From NCBI GenBank assembly GCA_020091685.1, contig CM034597.1, positions 32,764,801 to 32,828,800 on the forward strand: 64,000 bases of DNA, given 5' to 3'. A program made the translations under genes and the position numbers. Positions 23,850-36,267 of this stretch are shown one piece after another. The stretch's first letter is position 1. Each line of letters starts with the position of its first letter. The DNA is from Lutjanus erythropterus. Its lineage: Eukaryota > Chordata > Actinopteri > Lutjaniformes > Lutjanidae. Below the pieces are notes generated by a model. It was not told the DNA's origin. It worked only from the letters and a program-made list of their open reading frames with translations, and did no database searches.

Positions 23850-25629
23850 TCTGAATTGTTGAATGTTGCTAAGGGAGAGGCAGCTTAAATCAAACACTAG
23901 ACAGGCAAACAATATCAGCTTGTAAAGAATGAGGATTGAAAACAAGAACACTTTACATCAATGTTTTTAGGATTTACAATTACGATGTGCTCCAGTCAGT
24001 AGCGTATAACAGAAGATGACAGTGAATCTCTTCGCTTTGCTGCCTTTCAAATGTCACCTTTACTCCTACTTTTAATACAGCTAAGTTCTTTTCAGAGTGA
24101 GAAGAGATACGGAGGTACAGTTAAATGTGTGTATGTGCTCCATTAAAAAGACTCACAACTCACTTTAAAAATCCACATTATGCCACATCTCTGGGATTTA
24201 TGCCACGTCTCTGGGATTTCTTGACTTGTGAACATGAACATCTGCGCTGCTGTCAACACTGAGGTGCTCCTTTGGCAAAGAGAGGAAGTAGGTATGAACT
24301 TTGTGAACTTGTAAAATGTTGGTTTGAACTTGTGCACCACTTACAGCGGCGCTAACAGCTCTGAACCAGAATACAGACCCATACCCTGTGCTCTGCAGCC
24401 ACCTCCATCTTTTCTAATTAATTCTCTGCGGAGCCTCACACCTGCGGGGGCCAGACCAACTCTGCTCTCTTGTTTCTGGCTACAGGAGACAGTAATAGAT
24501 GCTCGGCTATACAAAAAGAACTATCCCAGGTCATGGAGATAGAGGACACTATAGGAAGTCCAAAGCTCACTGCAAGGCCATTTTCAAGTTTGTTTGAATC
24601 CAGCGTTCGATTGCCACCCCAACCTTTAACCCAGCTGGACGGCTTTCTGACTTTTCACTTTTCACTTTTGTTCTGTTCTGGTGGTCTGCTTGGCTCCTTC
24701 TGTCAGTAAAGGGCAGGTTGCATAGAAATGAGACTTGTGCCCGTTTTGGCAGCCGGAGCCACATGAGTAATATTGACAGGTGCACACCACTCTTGCAAGA
24801 CCAAAAATAAATATCCAGCTTAAATAAAACTTATTTCTCTCATGAAACTACACCTCAGTTAAGGCCAGTGTATGTTTGAAAAGAGCTTGTACAAAGCGTT
24901 GTTCAACAATGTCTAGAGGCAAAGGTGTTCACAATGAAAGTGGGGGAAAAAAGAGAGAGGGTCAAGATATGGCAATCATAAGAATCAGGGTATCAAAGCA
25001 CAGTGACTGCATCCAACTTGAACAAACATCATTGTGAAGAACTACCTAAAATGACAGAAATGAACTTATGGAAAAAATTAATTCATTTAATTTTTTAGCT
25101 TTGCCCTCTGCAACCCTGAAAATAAGAGGTCATAGATAATAGATGAAAATTACAAAGAAAAAAAGATGAAGTGGAAAGAGAGTGCATCTTTTCTACTGCC
25201 TTCTTCAAAAAAAAAAAAGAGTACAAAAACTTTGACTTGATGCTTTTATCTCTCTCATTTTCATGCTAAGAATGTCAGTAAAAATACTGTCATAAAAAGC
25301 ATTTTTTGCACTTGATGTAGACAGTTAGCTTTGAGCTGTGCTCTTTTTTTTCTCTCTTTTGTGTATGTGTATGTAGAAAAGAAGAATGCTGGTATCAGTA
25401 TAGTATTGGTATATAGAAGGCCATTTGTGGTTGAAATGTACAAGTACACAAAGAATTACAGAAGAACTGGGAACAGGATAGCATTTTAGAGGTACTGTTG
25501 TGGTTTGGTTCATGAAATTCAGACATGACTTCATCTCCTGCGGGGGTATGCATGGAGCGTACCGCAGCTCGTCTGGAACCGATCTTGTGCCACTGCGTTC
25601 CAGAAAAAAGTGTTAACTAGTGTTTTAGG
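23850..25629. other. Intergenic, no gene recognised
   Basis: Apart from the 20-bp duplication, AT-rich sequence with short A-runs and no supportable gene. Confidence 0.5.
24179..24218. repeat. 20-bp tandem duplication
   Basis: atgccacatctctgggattt is immediately repeated with one change (cac-a to cac-g). A recent local duplication. Confidence 0.9.
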
Positions 25630-26290
25630 CAAACCTCACGCAGATTCAGATGAAACTGCCAGCTAGAGAGCGCCCTAAATTTCATCCCCTTAAACGGTTG
25701 GATGAGGATGCCACCTTGGCTGCTCTCACTTGGCGCCCAGTTGTTTCTGATTGGAGGCCTTCGAGCTGAGCCAACGAAGCAGAGCGTCTCGTTTGATCTG
25801 CCAGGGCTCTGTTCCCTCATCCAGGCAGAACAGTGTGAAACATAAAGGCAAAGCCAAAAAAGACATCTATAATTAGTGAGACGGTTAGGCTTCACCTCTC
25901 TCCAGCGTCACTCTCAGCTGGCCGAGACCCCCAGTACAAACACACAGTCACTCACACCCACAGTGCCCACCCCCCATTTTAAGATTCATCTCGGCTCATG
26001 GCGCTGGTTTGTAATTGCCTCACAAGCTTGGTTACTGAGAGTCAGCCTATTAGGAGATCACCGGAGTGGAACATAACATTTTCAGTTTCAATTAGGTCTA
26101 TGAGGGCATACATAATGCACGGGGGAGGTTTGGTCCCCCCGGAGTGGTGAACTGATGAACTCATGTGGGGAAATGACGCAGCAGTGGTCGAAGGCGCTGA
26201 GCTGAGCTGACTGTTTGCACTGCATATGGCTGTAAGATTTGTCAGCCTTAAGTGAATTAGTGTGTGCTCATTGGAATGTGGAGATAAGTT
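25630..26290. promoter_or_regulatory. Candidate conserved non-coding block
   Basis: GC-richer, unique, no visible repeat or tenable coding frame. Several short palindromic or box-like words are present (gcgctgagctgagctgac, attaggagatcacc, taattgcctcacaagcttgg). It ends at the GT/GA microsatellite. Regulatory status is inferred only from composition and lack of repeats. Confidence 0.28.
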
Positions 26291-26304
26291 TGAAATGAGC
26301 ATTT

Positions 26305-26347
26305 GAGTGTGTGTGTGTGTGTGTGAGAGAGAGTGAGAGAGAGAGAC

Positions 26348-26380
<33 letters not shown>
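26305..26380. repeat. (GT)n-(GA)n compound microsatellite
   Basis: About 10 GT units run into about 25 interrupted GA units. Ser/Leu-rich frames on the minus strand here are artefacts of the repeat. Confidence 0.95.
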
Positions 26381-26382
<2 letters not shown>

Positions 26383-28584
26383 CAGGCAGTAAGCTATAAA
26401 AGAGAGGAAATTGCACCAGACTGAACTAACCGAATTACATTCAAACTCATGAGGCCACAATTACCTGGTGTCGATTCTAGCTCACCGAGGTGCAGCAGTC
26501 TTCACAGATTGAGAACTTTTGTTATGCGATGTGTCTCTCCCGTTTTATAATCTGCTGCTGCCACTAAAGAATAATGGGCCTCATGCTTGAGTCTTTCATA
26601 TGCACAGATCTGATCTTAAATTGTGCGTATGAACAATTTTTGTGTCATGTGCCGAAATTTGCCAGTTACTACCCACCACATATCCAGCATCATCTTTACA
26701 TCCCTTGTCCTTCCTTAAAATGCAAAAATCAAAGATATAAGTGATGTGATATGTGATGCACAGAATCGTGGATGTCCAGGAGGGTTCATGACCTGGCTGC
26801 ACCGTCTGCACACCCCTCAAAAGAGAAACATCTGCAGTGATGCTACAAATGCGCTCATCTGTGTCTGTTAAAAAAACCAAAAACTTTTTGCTATCCTTCG
26901 TTGGCATTTTCCTTCCAGTACCTTGTGTCTTGTTGTTTTGAGGTTTGCACACTGTACTGCCCCCAAGTATGCTGCCCTTATATGGATTTATTGGGGCGTT
27001 TCTATATGCTAATTGTAAATTTCCAGGTGCACACTATTGCTCCTATTGCTTTAAGAACAAAGACACGAAAATAAGAAAACATCAATGCATGAGGCCTAAT
27101 GTTCAGAAAATATATATGATCTTATATCATCATCTTGTTTCCTTTTTTTGTTATGTAATCATCTCTAATACATTTAAATTGAATGATTCACCTGCATGAA
27201 CTGCATCCAATGCAGGAAGTTATTTGACCACCAAAAAGGAAAACCCATGATGGAGGTTTGCCTTCTTGAAGCCACATACTCTATATTAAATGGCACCATT
27301 TTTAATGTGCGTTAGTCTTTGAACACAGGCACATTTCTGAGGTTGCAATATGAATCACACACAAGGTCCCAGTCTCAGTCCAGCTCTCTATGGGATGCCC
27401 CATACTGTGGGTCCCAGTGCAACTGCCCTGCCTACAGAGTCTATTGTCACATCCCTGAATCTTTGTATTGAACTGCATTAAATGATTTGAATCAGCAAAG
27501 GTATTTCTTGTTTTCCTTTTTAACTGTTAAGAATTTTAAACTCCTAACCATCTCTCAACCAGTCCTTATGTGTCTGACCCTAACCATACATTAATAATTC
27601 TGTATAGTATTTATTGTGTAGATGTACGATTGATTAATGTGAAAAATGGAACTGAATCCTAAAAAAAAAAAAAAAGGATTGTTGAACAGAGTTCATGGGC
27701 AGACATTTTGTCTTTCCTCTACAGAGTGAAGCCTCTTTAGTTCCTGTATTAATGAATGCATCCCTGAAATTAGAAGTGCTTGCATAAAGTTTTATAGACT
27801 TGCAAGACAGATGCTCTGATTAAATCTGAGAGTATAACAGCTCTCGGTGCTCAGAAGGTTTTCTGCTTCCCCCCTTTGACATCGTGCACCCTCAGGCTTC
27901 CAACCTTCATATCTGTGCCATCTTCTCCGTCTGCCAGTTAACTAACTTTGCAGAATCTGAACTCTCTGGCTTCTCTTCACCTTGCAGTCCCTCGTAGCCA
28001 AAAGTCTTGCAGAGCATTTCATTGACTGTCTCCCTCCCTCTCGCGTTCATTTTCCCTTCTTACAAACATGATGTATCAGCCTGCAGCAGTGTTGTAAACC
28101 AGTATAAAACTTGGAATTAAAGTGAAAGTTGAGCCAGCACACATACTGTAGTAGTTCATTTGTTACCTGAATCATACAGTTAATATTTTCTCACCAGGGG
28201 AATTTCATGGCAGCAACCTCAAAAAATGATACCCTGCAGCAGCAGTGGCCTTGATGCCCCACCTGCATTGCCTCAGATGATTTCACTGTTTTCTGCTCTG
28301 CCTTTATTTGGGCAACATCAAATTAAATGCCCTAACACTTGTAGTCCAAAGTTGTCCAGATGAGCGCGAAAAAGGGAGCATGCGAAGGGTTGACGTGATA
28401 TAAACTTTATTTGATGATGAAGTCTGATGTCACTCTACAATTCTATGGTTTACACTGCAGACTGGAGTCTCTGTTAACAGCGACAACAACTAGATCCATG
28501 TGACGCGCTTGTTTCTTCTTTGCTGTGCTACTGGATGCGCCGTCTCTCTATGGAAGCCCATTACTGTAAATTTGATTTAAAAAA
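26381..28584. other. Intergenic, no gene recognised
   Basis: AT-rich. An A-run of about 15 lies near 27,661. No gene or bounded repeat identified. Confidence 0.5.
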
Positions 28585-28800
28585 AGATCCTGTTAGTCAT
28601 TATAGTGAGAAACCTTCTCAAAACAATGACTTATTAAGTCAAAAATAATGACTTATTACCTTAGAATAATCACTTATATTAAAATGAGTTAGTATTTCAA
28701 AATGATTACTTATCCCAAAACATTCTCATTATTATCCAATGACTATAATGAGAAAGTTTCTCATTCTAACTCATTAGATCCTAACTCATTACTCACTGAC
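28585..28800. repeat. Degenerate tandem repeat, ~22-26 bp unit
   Basis: Recurring units of the type 'aataatgacttatta' (near 28,623, 28,646, 28,668 and 28,700), flanked by 'tatagtgagaaaccttctc' and 'ctataatgagaaagtttctc', which are two related copies. A decayed minisatellite or repeat-derived array. Confidence 0.5.
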
Positions 28801-28956
28801 TTCTGATGAACTTACAGTGTCCTTGTACTTACCATTAACACATTAGGAAACAATTGAATAAAATCATCTTTAACTCTCAAGTTTAATTAATTATTTCAAC
28901 AGACTTAAAATCATTGTTTTATTTGATGACCCAGGAAAAGTTCAACCCTACCAAAG

Positions 28957-29790
28957 ATTCTAGCTTTAAAGAGAATTATTAATGAACTACAGGTTTCTAA
29001 GAAGAAAGCCTCCATCATATTTGTAGAGTTTTTTTCAGAGAAGTTCAGACAAAGAAGTTCAGACAACTGCAGGCGTCCTCCAGGGTGAAACACTTGCTCC
29101 TTTTCCCTTTCTTGTAGTTGTCGACCATGTCCTCAGTTTATCATTAGATACCAACTGCTCTAAAGGTCTCAGATCTGGTTGTCAAAGCCAGAAGTGGCTA
29201 ACTGACCTTGATTACACAGATGACATGGCACTGACAGCTGAGCTCATATCCTCAGGTCAAGCGCTTTTAATATCCCTTGAAGAGTCAGCAGCCAAAGTGG
29301 GCCTAATGCTAAATGCCAAGAAGACAGAATGACTGATTCTGAATGAAGAGGTGGATCCACCACTCATCCTCTCAATGAACAACACTGACATCAAGGAAAT
29401 CACAGACTTCAAATACCTAGGGTCATATGTTGTCAGCCACAGAAAAGACATTCTGACAAGAAAAGGACAGGCTTGGAGTGCTTATAATAACTTGCATTCA
29501 ATATGGCAGTCAGACATCTCAAGAGCTATCAAGATCAAATTTTTCAAAGCTTGTGTGAAAAGTAAGAAACTTTATGGCCCTGAAACATAAAAAATGAATA
29601 AAGGGCTCCAGGATCATCTTGACAGAACATACACGTCTCCTCATGTGTGTCCAGAACCCCCTAATAAAGGAACCATCCTAAAAAAGATTTATGGTGGCAT
29701 CCCTCCCATCTACGCTGTCGTGGCACAAAGAAGAGTCCTTATTGCTTGACATTGCAAAAGACCAGACAACTTGGTGTGGCAATGAGCAAC
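28957..29790 (+). pseudogene. Non-LTR retrotransposon reverse transcriptase relic
   Basis: Three reading-frame pieces recall a LINE reverse transcriptase. From 28,957: ALKRIINELQ...ASIIFVEFFSEKF, the first conserved RT block (usually xxFIDFxKAFD). From 29,063 in another frame: TTAGVLQGETLAPF, then LDYTDDMAL near 29,207 (the Y-x-D-D catalytic box) and KVGLMLNAKKTE. After an in-frame TGA (29,330): FKYLGSYV and ...LYGPET to 29,589. After further frameshifts: GGIPPIYAVVAQRRVL. Between the first and second blocks about 40 expected residues are missing, so the copy is internally deleted. R4/Rex6- or RTE-type; family uncertain. A dead copy. Confidence 0.8.
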
Positions 29791-30489
29791 AGTCAGTGTA
29801 AGGAACATGTGTTGCAGATCTTGTGTGCACTCCAAGGATGATAATGATTTGCTGATCTGCTCCAAACTGGGAGACTTCTGGTTTCAGGCTTTTCTGATAC
29901 AGATACGGACAAAACACATCACAACGAAGAAGTTTTAAAAATCTGTACAAGTATTGGAAATGACACTCATTGTCGATTAGTAAGTTAGTGACAAGAATTC
30001 TCCGTCCACATGTTGCGATGTGTTTAATGGCTGCACAGACCACTGCCGTCTACAACACTGCCTCCTCTTTTGCCTCTCGCTCAAAAGAAACATGATTACA
30101 ATCTCCTCCAATGTTGTTTATTGTTGTCCGAAAGGTTTGACCCCTCTCCTTTGGGGTAACTTTAATTCTGAGCATTGCCCTTTAATGGATGTATTGCTTA
30201 ACATGACCCTTTGAGACTGCTGTAGCTGGTCAGTGTGGACTGTGGAGTGTTGAAGCTGGGGTAACAGATAGAGTTAACAGTGTCAGCAGCCATTCGTTTG
30301 TTTCCAAGGAACATTGGAAATAAGTGCCTGAAAGTATTAGTACACATGTTGTTTTATGTGAAGCATAGTACCGTGATTGTGATGCTAATTTCTATTAGCA
30401 CATCAACAGGAATTCCCATTATGTGTTAGCATTGAGCTAATGAACTAAGCATTAGTCTAAAAACCGATTCATGAATCATGAAAAAAAAG
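29791..30489. other. Intergenic, no gene recognised
   Basis: Follows the reverse transcriptase relic; may include its decayed 3' part, but no motif is left to show it. Confidence 0.5.
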
Positions 30490-30667
30490 AATCACAATAC
30501 AGTGTCCCAATCCCTTAGATGTTTCCCTGCTCCAACACTCCTGATTCAGATGATCAGGTCACCATCAGGCTTCTGCAGAGTCCTGAAGATGATTGATGAT
30601 GATCATCATTTGAAAATCTAAGATGTAGGACAGTGGACCCAAAAGACTAGGATTGGGAAACGCTGCA
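30490..30667. repeat. Short inverted-repeat element fragment ('gctccaacac...')
   Basis: Contains 'ttccctgctccaacac', 'cctgattcagatgatcagg' and 'gcttctgcagagtcctgaagatgattgatgatgat', and ends 'gactaggattgggaaacgctg', whose complement resembles the left-edge 'cccaatcccttaga'. A widespread vertebrate MITE-like repeat of about 180 bp. Confidence 0.5.
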
Positions 30668-33600
30668 TTAGAGAATGGATTTTTTCTCTCCCACCCCTTT
30701 ACGTTACATTGTTTGAAATGGCCATATCTGTTTTCATATAAACGAGCCTTTAAATGACATTGAATTCAGGTGTGTACATTTATCTCAAACGGTGGTTGGA
30801 GAAAATCAAATCCCCCGTCCCCCAGAGAAATTGTTTGGGTAGAGGCAGTGTCACACTGAATATAGAAATTGAGAAAAATGAGTTGACAATTCAGTTTACC
30901 ATTCAGTTAAACTGTCCGTTAAATGGTGCCTTTAATATTTTGTGTGTCTCCTAACATTTTGTGAATAATATTTTGCTTTCTTGTGGTTGCTGTTTGAGGT
31001 GGACTTCACCGCCTACTGCTTGGCACATCTCTCAAATGTGCACTGGACTGTTTTTCTTTCTGTCTCTGTGACACACAAACAACCCCTCACTTTAGGTTGC
31101 ATCGTGATGTGTGACCATCCACGGGCAGCAATTGACTCTACTAGAGAATGACAACAGCCAGCAGTTCTACTCACCAGCAACGACAAGCTCTTTGTGTGTG
31201 TATTTATGTGATCGGTCAGGCCAGAGAGGCCAAGTGTGGCCGAGCGCCCGCCTCGGCCAGAGCAAACGAGACAGGACAGAACAAGCCATTTTCTCCGAGC
31301 CCCTCTGGTTAAACTCCCTATTTTCACACCAGTCGCCCTGGAATTGCTCTGTCTCTCTCTATGAGCGACATCCTGATGGCACAGTGGGCAGCAAACCCAG
31401 CAAGCAAATAGGAGGAAGCCGCGGGTGAGGCAGCAGCAGGGAGGCGTGGGTGAACAAATTAAACACGAGGCCACAGAGAAGCAGCTGATAAGATCTCAAA
31501 CGTTCTGTTTGGGTTTGTTTAGTTTAGTTTTGGTTGACCTGCAGACATACCTCTCCCGCACAGTCAGGATCGTGTTGACATCCGTCTTGTTTACGTTACA
31601 TCTGCTGTTGTTTACTCAAGTCAAACATGGACGGGGCTGGGTCGAACACTGTTGTCTTGTCAGCTCTCGATGGTGTGCGTGACCTTCCCTCAACCCTCCT
31701 CTGAGCCTGACTGGCCACAGGCTGCGATTTAGCTCGGCAAGTCGAGCAGGTCTTGGATTCCCCCCAGGTCCTGTTCACTGCTGGAGGATCACAGGGTCAA
31801 AGAACCTGGCTTTACTTTAAGTTCAGACTGAATGTCCCGAGGGCTAAATTGTTAAGAACGCACTGTCTGGTGTATAACGATGATTGCTGAGGAGGCTGGG
31901 CAGGTATTAGGGCACAAGCAGTGGAATTTCTGTTCTGTTTCTTAACTTGTCCTGTTGTGTGGCCACATTAATTATTCATTGCTGCATTGTTTCTTGTGAT
32001 GTTCCATCGGTATGAGTATATTTACATCCTCTGTTTTGGATGTACTGATGCATTGTAAATGAATGTCCTTCTGGGGATAAAAAAAATCCATTCAATCATA
32101 AAGAGCTTTGGAGACAGCTTTAAACTGACAAAACAAGCAAATAAAATCATTATGTACACAACTACAAAAGGATCCTTTTACTGCCAACGTCAGGATTATG
32201 TCACCGTTTTCGCTGGAGGCAATTCAAAGGAAAAACTGGAGGTGAGCAGAACTCACCTCAAAGTTGTAGATCACAAAACCAAGCCAAAATATCATCCTTA
32301 TCTGATGATGGGTGCCAGAATCTAAGTAGTAATGGATCAAAACTGAACTCTTATCGCATGCCAACCAGTCAAAAAAAAAAAAGAAAAGGAAAACAACTGC
32401 AGTTAAACGCAACTGGAAAAACAAGAAAAAAATAAACATTCAAGTTTCTCTATTTAACCGAGCTAAGACAAGCTTTAATTGCCTTGTCAACTCCGTAAAA
32501 CACGCTTCATTTAAACTTGATAGACAGAAACAAAATGAAACTCAACAAAACAGTCTTGGTCTTTTCACTGTTACGACAATCAACAACTCTAGTTTGGTGG
32601 AAATGAACCCTTAATTCACTGCGCCAGATTTGAAAACAGCCTCACTCTACAAGCTTTTATCCTTCTTACTTGTATTACGGCTCAGTGAGTGTGTACTGTG
32701 CCACTAAGTACTATCACTCCACAGACCATTAAATTAGCAGAATAAAATGCCAAAATTTCCCCCCAAAATCAACTGCTAATGGACTCAGCCAATCGCCCAA
32801 CCCTATGGCAATTGTAGAAAGATCATCCATCCACTGAGTGTGAAGTACGGGTCGGCCAGTCTGGTCCTGTCTGTTAATGCCAACTTTTCAAATAACGCTT
32901 GTGATCCTTGTTGGTAAGTGGCTGTGCATATTTTGAAGAGCTTGTATTTTCATCAGCCATTGATAAGAAACAAGCCAACAAAACATGCTAGCTAGTGTTA
33001 GCTAACATTTGTTGAATTGTTTTGCCTGCACCTGAACTCTACCAGCAAAATAATGGAGTAGTGATTATACTGATGCCCAGTGCTGGTAAGTGGTTGGTCA
33101 TCCTGCAGGTATGTGGAGACAAACTTCACACCCTCAGCGGACATCTCTGATTTAAATAGTGTTGCTGCTAGAACAGTCTCCATCCTTCTGGGATGCTGAT
33201 TTTGGAGCCTGAATGCACACCCATCAAGCCTCAAGAGCATTAGTGATATTTAACACCATTGTTGGTTATTGTTGGCTCCCAGTTCAACTAACCAAACTGG
33301 GAATTTTTTTTTCTTTGTAACTAGCAGTGGTCTAGTAGTAAGGCTCTTCCCAATTTTTTGTCACAAAGTTGGAAGCACAAAAACTTTTTCTTAATTGGAA
33401 TGAAGGGCCTGGACCAAACCATAAAAAAAAAATCCACAGACTAAAAGTACACAAAAGTATGTTGAAAGGTTTGTCCACATTAGCAATTTAGCACACTTGC
33501 CCTAAAATATAGTTGTGTTATGCAGTAGCCCCTTTTAAAAATATTTATTTTCACTCGTTTTTTCCTTGCAAACTATGGTTATTGGTTATTATTTTATGGC

Positions 33601-34079
33601 TATTGTTTTGGTTGAACTATGAACCATTACATAAACCTGATGTAATCAGTTTCCTGCCTATATATACTACACACACCATGCCACTTGTTATATAAGTTGT
33701 TTACCTAAGGAAGAAGTCTGAGGATCAAAATGTCACCCTCTCAATCAAAAACAGTTCAGTCTGCATTCTGCTTTTTCTTCAACAACAATATATCAGTACA
33801 TTTTGATCCTGTACTTGAATTTGGATTTTCCTATAAAAAACATGCAATATGATCAGCAGCTCTGGTCATATGTCAGCTGCTGTTTGCGGGGTAAACCTTT
33901 GAAGCCAACATTGACATGAAGTCCCAGCCCATTCTCATTCCCAAGTCATCAAGTACTGACGTTTTGTCATGCCTCTCGGCGACAGACAGATGCAGCAGGT
34001 AACCATTTATAGCTGTATGTGTTGCACTGAGCTTTTAATCGACTTCAATGTAAACCCACATACAGCTTTATGAGATACA
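30668..34079. other. Intergenic; GC-richer candidate regulatory block at 31,000-31,520
   Basis: No gene supported. 31,090-31,520 is unique and GC-rich (cgagcgcccgcctcggcc near 31,240). Both strands have open frames above 100 codons, but the Cys/Ser-rich peptides have no domain and no splice logic. The remainder is AT-rich. Confidence 0.4.
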
Positions 34080-34084
34080 GCAGG

Positions 34085-34400
34085 CTTTCAGTGTAGTATA
34101 AAGAGTGAGATGTCTACATCTGGAGGAGGTGGGGTGGACGGAGGGGTCAAAGAAAGACAGGACTTTCACACAGGAGACCAGGGTGAAACCAAAGTGAAAC
34201 CAAAGCGTTATTTAAAGCTTTAAGCTGCATAATGCTGAATGCGTCACATGACTTGTGTAATGTGACTTTCGTCTTGCAACTTACTTTACAGACATCATGT
34301 GACTTAATATAACAGACTTATTTTAATGCAAAATGTGATCTTTTCCTAAACCTAGCCAAGTGGTTTTGTTTCCTAAAACATACCCAAAATGTAACAGTTT
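34085..34400. repeat. Dispersed repeat, copy related to 60,890-61,165
   Basis: In order: gagtgagatgtctac, ggtggacggaggggtcaa, cacaggagaccagggtgaaacc, gcgtcacatgacttgtg, acatcatgtgactta, cttttcctaaacctagccaagtggttttg. The same order appears at 60,890-61,165 with substitutions. A teleost dispersed repeat; class unknown. Confidence 0.5.
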
Positions 34401-34440
34401 CACAACATTACCAGGTGTGATAAATAATACTTGTGCATTA

Positions 34441-34755
34441 GTATAACGGTATGTTCACACCGACAAGAAAGCATCAGGCTACAAGTTGTTTTTAGTGGAA
34501 GCCAGTAACATGAAGCCACAACGTGATAACCAACACTTTGAACTTGTCGGGTGTGAGGTGCTGCACATCGAAGTTGAGCTGGCCTCAAGTTTTGTCAGTG
34601 CTCCAGTGACAAGGTCAACCCATTTTTATTGGTTGAAGAAAGTTGAAGATGAAGAATAAATAAAGTTGAAGTTGAAGAAAGTTTCCTTTAGCCTGTTTCC
34701 AGTTTAATTTAACCCTGCCCTTTTCTTCTTATCTTGACATGAACAACAACCAAAC

Positions 34756-34788
<33 letters not shown>

Positions 34789-34880
34789 TACAAGCAACAT
34801 TCACTGGTGACTTGGCAACAGTGTAGCTGGCAACGTTTGGCCATTTTGTTGCTATGTCACCGGTAGTGTGAAAATGCATT
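34441..34880. repeat. Possible inverted-repeat element ('ttcacaccg' ends)
   Basis: The left edge ggtatgttcacaccgacaag and the complement of the right edge (gcattttcacactaccgg) share a TTCACAC core, typical of a family of short DNA elements whose ends read 'gttcacac'. It contains the long A-run at 34,756-34,781. Weakly bounded. Confidence 0.33.
34756..34781. repeat. Homopolymer A-run (26 nt)
   Basis: Uninterrupted A tract. Either a slippage site or the tail of an old retroposed sequence. No recognisable body precedes it. Confidence 0.95.
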
Positions 34881-35273
34881 AAGATGCAGAGGAACGTGAC
34901 AAAGCAGGGATCAGAACATGTGGGAAACGTTACGTTAAAACGTTATAAGCATCACCAAGATTATACACCCACTATGTAACATACAAGTGACTGCACCAGC
35001 TCTAGACAGGTATAAAAGATTCAGTAATCTACTGGACTACCAAGACTAAGAGCCTGCATCCAGTGAGTTTAAGAATGCGGGAGCCCTCATAAATAATAGC
35101 TGTCCAACAGTCAATGGATCTTCATGCAGGCTGACTTGAGAAGGAGATAGTCTCTGCTTCTTATCCCTTTATCTCAGCTGTACAGCCCGAGAAAACAGAC
35201 CACAAGAAACACTTTGGTTCATGGCCGTTTTTTTGTAAATAAATTAATTACTCTTCACGGCACTGCAGGCCTG

Positions 35274-35330
35274 CAAACTGTTTGATCGAGAGAGAGCATG
35301 ATCCCGCTCTCTGAGGAATCAAACAGTTTT
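35274..35330 (+). other. Inverted repeat able to form a hairpin
   Basis: CAAACTGTTTGAT (35,274-35,286) faces ATCAAACAGTTT (35,318-35,329), and inside it AGAGAGC (35,291-35,297) faces GCTCTCT (35,306-35,312), leaving an 8-nt loop and a 4/5-nt internal loop. The stem of about 19 bp is precursor-microRNA sized but at the short end. No known small RNA recognised. A structured DNA element or chance palindrome is equally possible. Confidence 0.5.
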
Positions 35331-36062
35331 TTGTTTGTGTGTACGTGTTATGTTAATTGATTTAGTTGTTCTGATGGAAAGGGTGGGAGGTAATCTGCAA
35401 CTCCCCACACAGCTAATGCCAAACCTGGGTTTCCATCAATGTGGGCATAGATGTTAATATTTGTACAATACTAAGAAGTCAAGCAGGAGTGAAATATGCA
35501 TGTACTCACATAACATACAAACATTCACACTTACTTTATTCATGCACACATGTTCATGCATTTAAAAACACCACAAAGTCCCACTGAGTCTCGGTTTCAA
35601 ACTCTCTTTGTTCTTGCTCCCACTCTTTAATTCCTCATGCATGTGCTTTCCCACTCACGGGATGTAACACATGGAAACACTGAATAAACATGCACACATT
35701 AAATCATTAATATCATATTTGTATATCCCATTCATAAATTATTAGCTTTCAGAGCCTTTTAAACTGCCTCATGATGCCCTATTGACCAGCACGAGGTGTA
35801 CCTGTTTTAGTGTTTTATTGAATATCACGAGTAGTGAGCTCAATCACTGGAAATCCATGAAGAGTTTCCATGGCAATGCAAATTTTCACCAGGGACATTT
35901 AGCCATGGTCTTGCACTATATATGCATAGGGCAGACAGGAGTCAGATTATTTGCAATAATACAATAAAATAAATAATTGATTCCTGGCTCTCGGGTGAGA
36001 GAAGGAAGAGGTTGCCAGGACAACCAGTAAAGCACTGCGCTCCTTCACACATGTACACACAG

Positions 36063-36093
<31 letters not shown>

Positions 36094-36209
36094 TACAGAG
36101 TCTGTGATAAGGCTGTCTAATTTGCCCTGACCCCTCTGTCTCTGGACGCTGCCTCCACATGGACAGCCTTTAATTGTTTAACTTAAAGGTTCCCTTTCCA
36201 TCTCATATG

Positions 36210-36237
36210 GACACACACACACACACACACACACACC
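36210..36237. repeat. (CA)n microsatellite
   Basis: About 13-14 uninterrupted CA units. A second, interrupted CA tract lies at 36,063-36,092. Confidence 0.95.
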
Positions 36238-36267
36238 ATAAACACATACAACAAGAAAGACATGACT

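Larger units (their letters stand above)
34881..36267. other. Unique intergenic region with a hairpin and CA repeats
   Basis: 35,100-35,400 is unique sequence around the inverted repeat at 35,274-35,330. CA microsatellites at about 36,063-36,092 and 36,210-36,237. No gene. Confidence 0.5.

Noticed and set aside
26042..26460. Ser/Leu-repeat open frames
   Set aside because: Product of the GT/GA microsatellite.
31013..31474. 153-codon Cys/Ser-rich minus-strand open frame
   Set aside because: Typical of a GC-rich non-coding block; plus strand is open as well; no domain or exon structure.
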